From NCBI GenBank assembly GCA_000181795.3, contig CM012953.1, positions 6,550,267 to 6,614,266 on the forward strand: a DNA stretch of 64,000 nucleotides. The letters are read 5' to 3'. Made by a program: the position numbers and the translations under genes. The number at the start of each line of letters is the position of its first letter. Within the stretch, counting starts at the first letter, position 1. This document shows, piece after piece, positions 1 to 9,053 of the stretch. A model generated the notes under the pieces. The model was not told where the DNA came from. It was given only the letters and a program-made list of their open reading frames with translations, and did not search any database. This DNA comes from Trichinella spiralis (taxonomy: Eukaryota > Nematoda > Enoplea > Trichinellida > Trichinellidae).

Positions 1-746
1 GGTCATCCCATCGCCGATCATGACTAACATTTTGAACTGGAATTTATTTTTTAAATAAGCGCATATTAAACTTTTTCCATTGCTGGTTGATGTTAATTGC
101 TGTTTGTCAAAGTCAACATAATTGCCTAGATATTTTGTATTCTCAGAATGAAGAATATTGAAATTTAATGAAATTAAATTTGAAAAAGTACCATTTGAAT
201 CGAAAATCAGTTTGTTGGAAAAAACATTCTGATGAGGAATTCCCAGTTGATCAGCTGCATAATATGCGATATGGCTGAAACCGCCCGTAACCAAAAAAAC
301 ATCCGTATTGCGAGACTTCAACAAATCAATTAGCGACCTGCAATTGCTTGATTTTTACTTATTTTCAAATCAGTCTAGATCAATTTAAACCAATTATTCG
401 GAAAACAATTCACTTCGCTCCTGGAGATAGTTCAGGTGGCGACTGTTTCAAAAAAGCTTCAACATTACTCAACGACGGTCGCAGAATATTCAAACGAGCT
501 TTCAAAGATTCGTGAAAGTCCACTTGACCATCCATTGCCTGCTTTGTTCTTTCCGAAGAAAGCGAATACAGTAGTTATTTACCTTTATTTTGAACCTCTG
601 TACAGGAAAAGTTACATTTTTGAAATTTCCTCCTCCTTGCCCATAAATTTCGCCAGCTCATCGATCGCCTCTTTCTGACAAACTGTAGAATCAACATCAA
701 AGCAGACGGCGTCAGCTTGATTCCACAACTTTTTTGCTCTTTCCAT
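1..746 (-). CDS. PSPH: Phosphoserine phosphatase, 5' part (gene runs off the window)
   Basis: HAD-family phosphatase for the last step of serine synthesis (phosphoserine to serine, Mg-dependent, cytosolic). Three exons read on the minus strand: 746-616, 548-414 and 337 to the window edge, joined in frame by GT-AG introns of 67 and 76 nt. Exon 1 carries the catalytic HAD motif I, DAVCFDVDSTV, with the nucleophile Asp. Exon 3 has VFLVTGGFS (motif II region) and ends in MLVMIGDGMT (motif III/IV, Mg-binding Asp). The second exon junction gives SKITKQAMDGQV, matching the family's SEMTRRAMGG. The first Met is at 746; the frame stays open a little upstream to a stop, with no better ATG. The last part of the protein lies outside the window. 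The BEL element sits about 520 bp upstream of the start. Identity is secure from the motifs. Confidence 0.92.
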
Positions 747-1263
747 TTGTGACTTAAAATGGCTTAAAAATTGTGTGCTGAGTTCACCATTTCAAAATTA
801 TTTCCTATAATTCTAATATTCGCGGTAAAAGTTATTAATTACATAAATCTTACAAGAAGAAAATACAAACCACTTTCAGATCTGCCGTCTAGCAATGTTT
901 ATGCAGTAAAGTTGTGACGGTTTTTTATGTCATTTTATAAAAATTATGGACAATGTAAAATTAAAAATTTCACACCCAATTTCGCATTCATTAAATATTT
1001 ACCACACATTACTACTTGATTTTGTTTATAAAAAGTACTAAACAATACAGTATGCGATAAAAATTCAAAAAATTAAGTCTTAACTTGCTTAATAAAAATA
1101 GCAATTAAAATTTTAATTGGGTTCCATACACTGAAAATCAATGACAAAAGGTAAAAAAGATAAATGTAAGACAAGCCAAACCTTACCTTCAAGTACAGTA
1201 AAAATTATAAAGTACATCAGGCATAGATGTTTACGAAATCATTTTACTGTAATACATAACAAC
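747..1263. other. Intergenic, 5' flank of PSPH
   Basis: About 70-75% AT by eye. It should hold the PSPH promoter. I see no coding exon, tRNA or repeat. The 3' end of the BEL/Pao insertion abuts it at 1264. Confidence 0.5.
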
Positions 1264-1268
1264 ATCTT
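1264..1268. repeat. Target-site duplication, left copy (ATCTT)
   Basis: Five bases directly before the LTR, repeated exactly at 8507-8511. It shows that the whole span between, including the internal LTR, entered the genome as one unit. Confidence 0.9.
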
Positions 1269-1790
1269 TGTTGGCGACGACTATATGCCAACTGGCAGTG
1301 GACTGTAATTTTAATGATCTTCAGGCGCAGTTCAGATCGACTCACAGCAAAGCCGATGAGCTGATCGATACAAGCAAAACAATCACAAGTTTATACTCAA
1401 ACTTTATTGTGATTCAGGACGAGACAGACTCGATACCAACGAATGATGGTCACACGTTAAGATCGTAGCTTCGTCTGCGATACTCGCACTTCACTTGATC
1501 ACACGCTCGCACAAATTCGCTTCCAACCCCGTCGACAACGACAAATGGTTGATTCTCCGAGTCTGATCGTCGGAGCCCTTATATAGAATCAACCTAGGTT
1601 ATCCGCCATTGTTTTCACCGGGTTCAGTGTGTCAGGTCGGTCAGGACGCAACCTACATACCTCAAAGCGAACCCGCACACGATAAGATTCATACAATCTT
1701 ATTGTGTTGACCCGTGGCGAAATGCCGTTTTAAAAGTGCCGCGCTGTTGATCTTCAGGTACAGGAATTACTGTACCTACCGTTTCCAACA
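1269..1790 (-). repeat. 3' LTR of the BEL/Pao element
   Basis: 522 bp with TGTTGG...CCAACA ends. On the element's sense strand it has a TATATAAG box (around 1579-1585) and, downstream, an AATAAA signal (1403-1408), so a U3-R-U5 order is visible. It matches 7986-8506 except for one inserted A. Confidence 0.95.
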
Positions 1791-1802
1791 GCCTCCCCCC
1801 CG
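1791..1802 (-). other. Polypurine tract of the BEL/Pao element
   Basis: On the minus strand, a G-rich purine run (GGGGGGGAGG plus one C) ends directly at the 3' LTR. This is the expected primer for plus-strand DNA synthesis in LTR elements. Confidence 0.75.
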
Positions 1803-1816
1803 ATGGACAAAGTCCA

Positions 1817-4800
1817 TCAATTCGCTCCTGGTTCCAGCAACACCAGCGAACGCACCGACCTGGTTACCAGGCCGCGAGCCGTTTGGAGCCTGGCTGATCG
1901 AGCCATACCATCGCGTGAACAAAACAGCTCCACGATTCTTCCAAACGGTGCTCGGCTCCGGGGAATGTTCGGTTCGATGATCAATACCACATCGCCAATC
2001 CGCGGCTTTTCCTGCAATTTTCGCCACTTCCCTCGAGACGAAAGCGTCACGAGATATTCCTGCTTCCAGCGTGTCCACAGATGGTCGACCAACCTTCTTT
2101 GGTATCGCCATCTCCGGTGCAACCGGGACAAAACTCGGTTGTCGCCTTGCACCTGCTTGCCGTCGCAGTCCCTGTCAGGCAGCGACGACAGTTCCCGACC
2201 AATCAGGAAATGAGCTGGCGTCAGCGCCAGCTGATCATCCGGCCTGTCGCTTACAATCGTCAGCGGACGGTCATTGATCCTTGCTTCAATCTCGCACAGT
2301 ACCGTGCGAAGTTCGTCGGGCTTAGCGTGACACCTTCCAAGGACTTTACTGAGCGCTACCTTGATCGACCTGACCAAACGCTCCCAATAACCGCCGCACC
2401 ACGGAGCTCGCTCCGTGATAAATTTCCATTCTATTCCTTCCTTGGCCAGATGGTCTTGGACCACCTTCCAGTTGCGGCTGTTGCATAGCGGCCTTAGGAA
2501 CCTGCTGGCCAAATGGAACGTTTGGAAATTATCCGATTGCAGCAGCCGGGGACGACCTCTTCGAGAGATAAACCGCCGCAGCGCTCTCAAGAAGCTGTCC
2601 ACCGTCATGTCTGGAACCAGTTCCAGATGGATGGCCCTCACCACCATGCACGTGAAAATACACACGTACGTTTTGAGCAACGTCAACGTTTTGCCGTCAC
2701 ACCTCGCCATGATGGGACCGGCAAAGTCCACGCCGACGTATACGAAGGGCCCGACTGGCTCCGTTCTTTCCGGTGGCAGTTCAGCCATTTGTTGTTCGAA
2801 TGGCTTTGCAGTCACCCGTCGACAGACCACGCATTTCCTCACCACCTCTTTAACCGCGCTTCTCCCCCTGGTGATCCAGAATCTTTTTCGAGTCGCGGCC
2901 AGAGTTTGGTCTACTCCAGCGTGCAGCTGTTGCTCATGGACATGCTGAATCAGCAGCTTCACTACTCCGTCACCGTGTGGGAGTAGCATGGGATTCCTGG
3001 TTTCCTGAGGCAACTCAGAGAAAGCCAGACGACCACCCACGCGCAGGATTCCATCTTCGTCCAAGTAGGGATTGAACTGCTGGAGATCCTTCCTGCGGTG
3101 GCTCCCTGGTCCATATGCGCTCACTTGGACTTGCCTGATCCAAGTTTTCTCCGCCTCCCGCATCTCAGGCACGGTCAGGCCACGGGCCTTCTGTCGCAGC
3201 TCCATTGGCGATCTTGCATTGAAGATGAACCGCAAGCACCACGCAGTGACCCGTACGAGCTTTCCATAGCTGCTGTACCGCGCCACATCCATGACCGACC
3301 GAAGGTCAAATTTCACCGAGGTGGTCATGACCAAAACCGTTTTTCGGTTTTCCAACTCCATATTTTCTGGAGTCCTTCCGTGGCTGATCTTCAATTTTGG
3401 CCACGCACTCTCATCCAGCTGGAGCCACCTGGGTCCTGAATGCCACAGGCTTCCAGCTGCCAACTTGGAAAGAGGGCATCCTCTGCTCGCCAAATCCGCC
3501 GGGTTGTCTTGCGTTGGGCAATACCGCCACGAATCGGGGGAAGTGATTTCCTGTATGTCCCGTACCCGGTTCGAGACGAACGGCTTCCACCGCTGCGCGT
3601 TGCTTCGTATCCAGCACAGGGCCACCGAACTGTCGCTCCAGCAGAAGCAGCTCCTGATCGGTAAGTCTGCCTTCCGTTTCACATAAGCAACCAAGCGAGC
3701 ACAAAGCAGAGCTGCCATCAATTCCAACCTGGGCAGACTCAACTTCTTTATCGGTGCCACCCTAGACTTCGCAGCTAGAAACCGGACTTCCACCTTGCCG
3801 TTCCCATGCACCAAACGCAAGTAAACCACGGCCCCGTACGCGCTGCCAGACGCGTCGGCGAAACCATGGAGGTCCATATGGACCAATTCCATGAGCGAGC
3901 ATTTAATGCAAGCCCTATCGATGCTGACCTGAGACAGATCGGCGAGCTCACCTTTCCAGTTCCTCCACACAGCCTCGACTGGAACCGGTAACGGGTCATC
4001 CCACGAGGTTCCTTCCTGCCACAGCAACTGGAGCAACATCTTCGCCCGAACGGTAAATGGTGTCAAATACCCGAGAGGATCGAAGATTGTTGCAGCCAGG
4101 CTCAGAAGAGTCCTCTTGGTGTCCTGTTCCTCCGCGTCGACTTCCGGCTGCCGGAATGAGAGTTGATCCGACTCTGTATCCCACAAGACGCCTAGCGTCT
4201 TCAAGAGTCGACCTGCCGGCTTTGGATCCTTTCCGAAAGGCAGGGCTCCGTCGTATCCCACGACACTGGAGCAATTGCTGACGAACCCAGTCAGATTGAA
4301 TCCACCTTTCCCGAACAAACTCTTTGACTCATGCACCAACTTCTTCGCCTCTTCGATGCTGTCGCAGCTGAGGACGAGGTCGTCGACATACATGTTCGAT
4401 GTGATCAATCTGGCCGTCTTGTCACCCGCATGCTGACTATTCTCGGCATGCGTCCGGATGGTCTGAATAGCGAGGAACGGCGAGCAAGTCAGCCCGAAAC
4501 ACACTCGCGTCAACCGATACTCCCTTGGAGCCCTTCCTCCTCCAGCGCCTCTCCAAAGGAACCTACATGCGTCCCGGTCTTCCGGGTGAAGACCCACCTG
4601 CAGATACATCTTTTCGATGTCTGCCTGTAGTCCTACCCGGAAGCGACGAAAACGCAGCAGGATTCCCATCAGATCGACGTGAAGATTCGGTCCGGACTCC
4701 AAATGATCGTTCAGTGAGGTTCCTCGGTGCACCGCCGAACCGTCGAACACTATTCGAAACTTCCGACCCGTGGTGCCTTGCTGGTACACAGCGTGGTGAG

Positions 4801-6826
4801 GCAGGTACCACGTTTTTCCCGGCGTCTTCGATGCCGGTGCTTCCTCAGCCCATCCGTTGTCAAGGTACGACTGCATGACAGTCGTGTAGTCTTTATCAAA
4901 TCCAGAATCTCTGCTCAGCCGTTTTTCCAGGGATCGATATCGCCGAATTGCCGTGGCGTAGTTATTCGGCAGGCTGGCCATGCCAGGTTTCCACAGCAGT
5001 CCCACTGAGTACCGGTTTCCGTCAAAAGATAGGGATTCTTTGAATCGCCGCTCCATCTCGGTCTGACCGGACTCAGTCTCCGGAGGGAGGATGCCGATTG
5101 CTTCCAATTCCCAAAACTTCCGGAGAGCTGCATTCAGACGATCGTCCGTTCTGATGCAGTGGACCCTGCATTCCCGATCCCCTGATAATGCCGCCGGACC
5201 GCAGATTATCCATCCGAACCGGGTCTCCACGGCTACCGGATCACCATCTCCACCACGGATCACCTGCCTTCCAAGGAAGCGGAAATAGCTGTCCAATCCA
5301 ATGATGACATGGACTGGCGTCAGCTCCCCGACCTCCCTCGTCAGGTTCAGACTCTGGAGATGAGGCCAATCATTTGGAGACACTGGTGTCTGCCAAAGAT
5401 CTTCGCAGAGTACCGGGGCTGTCATCGCTTCCAGTTCGTACCTGTCCCCAGCGTGTTCTCCGCTGACAGGGCTGAGCCAAAGGCGAACCAACCTGGATGC
5501 TTGGCAGCTGAATCTCGAGCCACCAACACCGCGGAAAGAAGTTGGGTGAACTTCGCCAGCCAACTTGAGCTCGTCCGCGACGTCTTGTCGCACCAGAGAT
5601 CGCTCAGCTCCGGTGTCCAACAAGCAGTTGACCAAACGCTTCCTTCCGTGGGCACCGTGAGCGACAGCCTTAATCATCTGAAAACGACTCCAGCCGTGCT
5701 TAGTGGTGGCGATGTTCACCTGGGCCTTCCTTGGTTCAGTGGTTTTCCTCCCCTTGCCTGCCTTCGGTCCAGAGAGGTCAGAGTTGCGCTCCCCGGATGT
5801 CGACCTGCCGGATGTGGCAAGGTGACCCATCCGATCCGGGCAATTCCTTTTGAGATGCCCATGCTTCTGGCAGTAGAAACACCGACCAGCCCGTTGTGGC
5901 GTCCTCGTTTTCGATTGACGCGTTGGTCGTCCCAACTCTGAGGTCTCTGCCGCTCGTGGCGATTCTTCGCACACGGCGAACCGGTCTGCAACGGCAGTCT
6001 GGAGAACCGTCGCTTCGTCGTGCCTTCGCCTGAGAGGACTGCTTCGACGTTTGGCGGGCTTTGTGAGCTTGGCGGGTTCCGATCTATCTGACCGCGACTC
6101 TTCCAGGAGTTGGGCTTGTTCTCCCAGGAATTGCAAATATTCCGACAAGTCAGCGGCCATCGTTTCATTCGCCTTCGTTTTTTCATCCCACTTGATCCGA
6201 ACCGGTGTCGGAAGGCGATCACGACTGATTGCAATCGTGATTTCAGCTGCGGACAGCTCACCTTCTCGTAGACCACCCTTTCTTGGATCCTTGCCCAGTG
6301 CAGTCAAAGCGTCGATTGTCCGTCTCAGATGGTCGTATTGTGAGCGCAGACCCACGTCCTTAGGTGGCGTTTGCACGAGTTTCTTGATCTGATGCCGGAT
6401 CACCTTGGCCGGTCGATCAAATTCCTCGCGTAGGCGATTCAACGCCACCTCATAATCAGCGTTGCTGCTGGATAGGCTGCTGATTACATCCGCTGCTTTG
6501 CCGGTTAAGCAGCCACGGAGGTAGGTCAGTTTCGCTGCGTTGGACAGGTCCATTCGCTGATGTACGCGATGATCAAACTGATCCCAAAACGCACGAAACT
6601 CCGTGAAGTCTCCGCTGAACTTGGGCAGATCGCATCTCGGCAGTCGTGCCGCAAGTTCATGCATAGAGGTCGCAGCCGGCACCATTCCAGGTCCTGATCT
6701 CAACTCAATTCCCTGGTCATCCAGTCGTCCGGAGCAATCACTCCCCTTCGACTGCATCAGAGCCAGCGCTCGGACTTTGCGCTCTCTGAATCCCTTTCGA
6801 TACTTTGACCAGTCTTCTTCCGCCAT
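1817..6826 (-). CDS. BEL/Pao gag-pol polyprotein, 1669 aa, open
   Basis: One uninterrupted frame. In order: DUF1759 gag region (about residues 60-190), a CCHC zinc knuckle CFYCQKHGHLKRNC (near 316), DUF1758 aspartic protease with LLDTGAE (near 404), reverse transcriptase with YVDD (near 812), peptidase A17/RNase H region with FADASG (near 988), H2C2 integrase zinc domain (about 1290-1345), integrase core with D in VDFAG, D in SDN and E in WERLV, and a C-terminal DUF5641-like domain. It makes the gag, protease, RT and integrase needed for copy-and-paste movement. The first Met is unlikely to be the native start: homologous gag-leader sequence lies upstream (up to about 6951) in another frame, cut off by two single-base insertions relative to the copy at 7697-7926. 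The sequence around integrase SDN is atypical, but D, D and E are present. Confidence 0.93.
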   Translation of the reverse strand: MAEEDWSKYRKGFRERKVRALALMQSKGSDCSGRLDDQGIELRSGPGMVPAATSMHELAARLPRCDLPKFSGDFTEFRAFWDQFDHRVHQRMDLSNAAKLTYLRGCLTGKAADVISSLSSSNADYEVALNRLREEFDRPAKVIRHQIKKLVQTPPKDVGLRSQYDHLRRTIDALTALGKDPRKGGLREGELSAAEITIAISRDRLPTPVRIKWDEKTKANETMAADLSEYLQFLGEQAQLLEESRSDRSEPAKLTKPAKRRSSPLRRRHDEATVLQTAVADRFAVCEESPRAAETSELGRPTRQSKTRTPQRAGRCFYCQKHGHLKRNCPDRMGHLATSGRSTSGERNSDLSGPKAGKGRKTTEPRKAQVNIATTKHGWSRFQMIKAVAHGAHGRKRLVNCLLDTGAERSLVRQDVADELKLAGEVHPTSFRGVGGSRFSCQASRLVRLWLSPVSGEHAGDRYELEAMTAPVLCEDLWQTPVSPNDWPHLQSLNLTREVGELTPVHVIIGLDSYFRFLGRQVIRGGDGDPVAVETRFGWIICGPAALSGDRECRVHCIRTDDRLNAALRKFWELEAIGILPPETESGQTEMERRFKESLSFDGNRYSVGLLWKPGMASLPNNYATAIRRYRSLEKRLSRDSGFDKDYTTVMQSYLDNGWAEEAPASKTPGKTWYLPHHAVYQQGTTGRKFRIVFDGSAVHRGTSLNDHLESGPNLHVDLMGILLRFRRFRVGLQADIEKMYLQVGLHPEDRDACRFLWRGAGGGRAPREYRLTRVCFGLTCSPFLAIQTIRTHAENSQHAGDKTARLITSNMYVDDLVLSCDSIEEAKKLVHESKSLFGKGGFNLTGFVSNCSSVVGYDGALPFGKDPKPAGRLLKTLGVLWDTESDQLSFRQPEVDAEEQDTKRTLLSLAATIFDPLGYLTPFTVRAKMLLQLLWQEGTSWDDPLPVPVEAVWRNWKGELADLSQVSIDRACIKCSLMELVHMDLHGFADASGSAYGAVVYLRLVHGNGKVEVRFLAAKSRVAPIKKLSLPRLELMAALLCARLVAYVKRKADLPIRSCFCWSDSSVALCWIRSNAQRWKPFVSNRVRDIQEITSPDSWRYCPTQDNPADLASRGCPLSKLAAGSLWHSGPRWLQLDESAWPKLKISHGRTPENMELENRKTVLVMTTSVKFDLRSVMDVARYSSYGKLVRVTAWCLRFIFNARSPMELRQKARGLTVPEMREAEKTWIRQVQVSAYGPGSHRRKDLQQFNPYLDEDGILRVGGRLAFSELPQETRNPMLLPHGDGVVKLLIQHVHEQQLHAGVDQTLAATRKRFWITRGRSAVKEVVRKCVVCRRVTAKPFEQQMAELPPERTEPVGPFVYVGVDFAGPIMARCDGKTLTLLKTYVCIFTCMVVRAIHLELVPDMTVDSFLRALRRFISRRGRPRLLQSDNFQTFHLASRFLRPLCNSRNWKVVQDHLAKEGIEWKFITERAPWCGGYWERLVRSIKVALSKVLGRCHAKPDELRTVLCEIEARINDRPLTIVSDRPDDQLALTPAHFLIGRELSSLPDRDCDGKQVQGDNRVLSRLHRRWRYQRRLVDHLWTRWKQEYLVTLSSRGKWRKLQEKPRIGDVVLIIEPNIPRSRAPFGRIVELFCSRDGMARSARLQTARGLVTRSVRSLVLLEPGAN

Positions 6827-7040
6827 CCCTTCGTTCTTTCCTCTTCAAGATTTAATTCAAGCTCCACCTGAAGAGCGTCTGTCTCTCGGAAAAGTCTCTC
6901 GATCCTCGAAGTCTGCTCTCCGATTTCCAAGACTGACACTGGTCCTCGCACGACTGATCTATCTCTTGAGAGATTCGATTCGGCTGTCCTTGTCTATGAT
7001 CATATTGTTCGATTATAAATCCGGCCTCACGAGGCCCAAA
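6827..7040 (-). pseudogene. Frameshifted gag leader next to the internal LTR
   Basis: On the minus strand this has the same gag N-terminal sequence as 7697-7926 (shared stretch RLFRETDALQVELELNLEEE) but with mutations. Two extra bases around 6834-6850 move it out of frame with the 1669-aa ORF. Next to the internal LTR is a decayed version of the primer-binding site (about 7018-7040). Confidence 0.7.
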
Positions 7041-7572
7041 GGTTGGCGGTGGAAATATATGCCCAGCTGGCAGGAGGAAGGTAAATTATAAAGATATTCA
7101 GGCTCAGTTCAAGATCGGCTCACAAGCAAAAGTAGAGGAGCTGATCGAAACAAGCAAACATTCGCAAGATAATTCTCAATCGTATGTGAAACAGGTCGAG
7201 TCATACTTGATACCAAAGAAGATGGTCACACGTTAAGATCGTAGTTTGTTGATGATAATCCCGGATCCACTGTTGGCCCGGTAGATCAAATTTCCTAGGG
7301 GAAGGCGTTGTCAACGCCACCTGGATGATTCAGCTGTGGCTGGGATAGTCGGAGCCCATATATCGTTTCAACCTAGGTTATCTGCCCTTGGTATGTCCAG
7401 GTTCAGTGTGTCTGGTCGGTCAGGACGCATGACGTACATGCATCAAAGTGAACCCGCACACGCTAAGATTCATACAATTTTATTCTGTTGAACTTGTGGC
7501 GAAATGCCATCTTAAAAGTGCCGCGCTGTTGATCTTCAGGTACAGGAATTGATGTACCAGCCGTTTCCAACA
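7041..7572 (-). repeat. Diverged third LTR inside the BEL/Pao element
   Basis: About 532 bp align from end to end with the terminal LTRs, from GTTGGCGG...ATATGCC to GTACCAGCCGTTTCCAACA, in the same orientation. There are many substitutions and indels, whereas the outer LTRs are nearly identical to each other. The TATA-box region is changed to CATATATCG. Confidence 0.85.
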
Positions 7573-7704
7573 TGGTTTCCAAGTTTAAAAAAATTTTTTT
7601 TTTCTTTTGTTTAAAGTTTAAAATAATATTTTGTATCAAAATTTGGTTTTCAAGTTTAAAAATTTTTTTTTTTCATCCGTTTAAAGTTTAAACCAATATT
7701 CAGC
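7573..7704. repeat. AT-rich imperfect tandem repeat, about 2 x 65 bp
   Basis: Two similar units (from about 7574 and 7648), each with the order TTCAAGTTTAAAAA or TCCAAGTTTAAAAA, a T-run, then GTTTAAAGTTTAAA. It sits between the internal LTR and the duplicated gag start and has no counterpart elsewhere in the element. Confidence 0.6.
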
Positions 7705-7926
7705 TTCCGCCATCCTTCGTTCTTCCTCTTCAAGATTTAATTCAAGCTCCACCTGAAGAGCGTCTGTCTCCCGGAAAAGTCTCTCGATCATCGAAATCTG
7801 CTCTCCGATTTCCAAGACTTCCGCTGGTCCCATGCACAACTGATCGAGCTCTTCAAAGAGCCGATTCAGGCGTTCCTTGCCGATGATCAGCTTCTTCGAT
7901 TTTTCTCTAGCTCTAGCCGACATCAC
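7681..7926 (-). pseudogene. Duplicated gag N-terminus, 81 aa, truncated
   Basis: Minus-strand frame beginning MMSARAREKSKKL, homologous to the sequence at 6827-6951 and joining the gag consensus up to RRMAE, where similarity stops and the frame ends in the AT-rich repeat. It lies directly downstream of the 5' LTR and primer-binding site, so it would be the first frame on the element's RNA. It encodes only a charged, coiled-coil-like gag leader. Confidence 0.75.
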
Positions 7927-7965
7927 TGCTCCAGTCGTTCTATCCAGAGGTCGCTCGCTTTAGAA

Positions 7966-7983
7966 ATCCGGCTCAGAGGACCA
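7966..7983 (-). other. Candidate primer-binding site
   Basis: Two bases inside the 5' LTR the minus strand reads TGGTCCTCTGAGCCGGAT. Its complement ends in CCA and looks like a tRNA 3' end (T-stem, acceptor stem, discriminator A, CCA). I could not assign the tRNA. Confidence 0.65.
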
Positions 7984-7985
7984 AA

Positions 7986-8506
7986 TGTTGGCGACGACTA
8001 TATGCCAACTGGCAGTGGACTGTAATTTTAATGATCTTCAGGCGCAGTTCAGATCGACTCACAGCAAAGCCGATGAGCTGATCGATACAAGCAAACAATC
8101 ACAAGTTTATACTCAAACTTTATTGTGATTCAGGACGAGACAGACTCGATACCAACGAATGATGGTCACACGTTAAGATCGTAGCTTCGTCTGCGATACT
8201 CGCACTTCACTTGATCACACGCTCGCACAAATTCGCTTCCAACCCCGTCGACAACGACAAATGGTTGATTCTCCGAGTCTGATCGTCGGAGCCCTTATAT
8301 AGAATCAACCTAGGTTATCCGCCATTGTTTTCACCGGGTTCAGTGTGTCAGGTCGGTCAGGACGCAACCTACATACCTCAAAGCGAACCCGCACACGATA
8401 AGATTCATACAATCTTATTGTGTTGACCCGTGGCGAAATGCCGTTTTAAAAGTGCCGCGCTGTTGATCTTCAGGTACAGGAATTACTGTACCTACCGTTT
8501 CCAACA
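7986..8506 (-). repeat. 5' LTR of the BEL/Pao element
   Basis: 521 bp. The TATATAAG box is at about 8295-8301 and AATAAA at 8119-8124 on the sense (minus) strand, placing the transcript start between them. It is the element's promoter copy. Confidence 0.95.
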
Positions 8507-8511
8507 ATCTT
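8507..8511. repeat. Target-site duplication, right copy (ATCTT)
   Basis: Exact match to 1264-1268, immediately outside the 5' LTR. Confidence 0.9.
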
Positions 8512-8801
8512 GGATTTGTAAATGTAATTTTTTACATATATCATTGCGATCATAATTTTTTATTTCGCATAAATTATTTATTAGATATTAAAAAAGCACA
8601 TTCTTTAATGTTTCCAGAACATCTGTATGCATTGGTACAAGATTTTTGATTTGAATTTTCTGTGTAATACAGCAATTTTAATTGAAATTAATACAATGGA
8701 AACATCTGTGCAGTGTCATAGGAAATGAAAATAACAAGAAGCAATTTTTTTAAATATTAGTTTGAAATTCTGAAGAATTAATAAAATTCTAATAATTCTC
8801 G

Positions 8802-9032
8802 TCAGCTACTCTTAGATTTAAGCTCATCAATTTCGTACTTAAACGCAGTCAACTGCTTTTCTAATTGTTTTTCCGTAAAGACACTGTAAAAGTTGATTTT
8901 TCCATCTTCACCGAGCTTCCAATGAATTTTCAAAAATTCCAAAATAGCACCAACAGACATTCCAATCCAAACGGCGTTGTACCATTTCGTGATGTCGACG
9001 AAAACTTTGCGATTGACAGTTCGAAAAAGCAT
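8802..9032 (-). CDS. Small single-pass membrane protein, SMIM4/UQCC5-like
   Basis: 76 aa from a true ATG (MLFRTVNRKVF). One hydrophobic segment at about residues 17-35 is followed by WKLGEDGKINFYSVFTEKQL and a charged tail. The order of small N-terminus, helix ending in a GxxxEFxxI-type motif, then NFYSVF resembles vertebrate SMIM4 (UQCC5), whose helix ends GGTMEWIMIKV and is followed by FYDVY. SMIM4 is a mitochondrial inner-membrane factor for complex III assembly. The resemblance was judged by eye over about 40 residues, so the name is tentative. It starts 21 nt after the stop of the ORF at 9054-9296 with no splice acceptor between, suggesting one shared mRNA. Confidence 0.6.
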   Translation of the reverse strand: MLFRTVNRKVFVDITKWYNAVWIGMSVGAILEFLKIHWKLGEDGKINFYSVFTEKQLEKQLTAFKYEIDELKSKSS

Positions 9033-9053
9033 AATTTCAAACCAAAGAAAAAG

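Larger units (their letters stand above)
1264..8511 (-). mobile_element. BEL/Pao LTR retrotransposon, complete with target-site duplication
   Basis: A 7.2-kb insertion, transcribed on the minus strand. Terminal repeats lie at 1269-1790 and 7986-8506, begin TGTTGG and end CCAACA, and differ by one A in an A-run near 1375. The 5-bp direct repeat ATCTT flanks the element at 1264-1268 and 8507-8511, as expected of BEL/Pao. The order is 5' LTR, primer-binding site, duplicated gag start, an internal diverged LTR (7041-7572), a second gag start, the gag-pol frame (6826-1817), a polypurine tract, and the 3' LTR. No envelope gene was seen. Near-identical LTRs and an uninterrupted pol imply a recent insertion. 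GC content is far above the host flanks. Confidence 0.95.

Noticed and set aside
1803-6392. Many plus-strand frames of 60-210 codons across the BEL/Pao pol region
   Set aside because: They are shadows of the 1669-aa minus-strand frame, lack protein-like motifs, and overlap one another.
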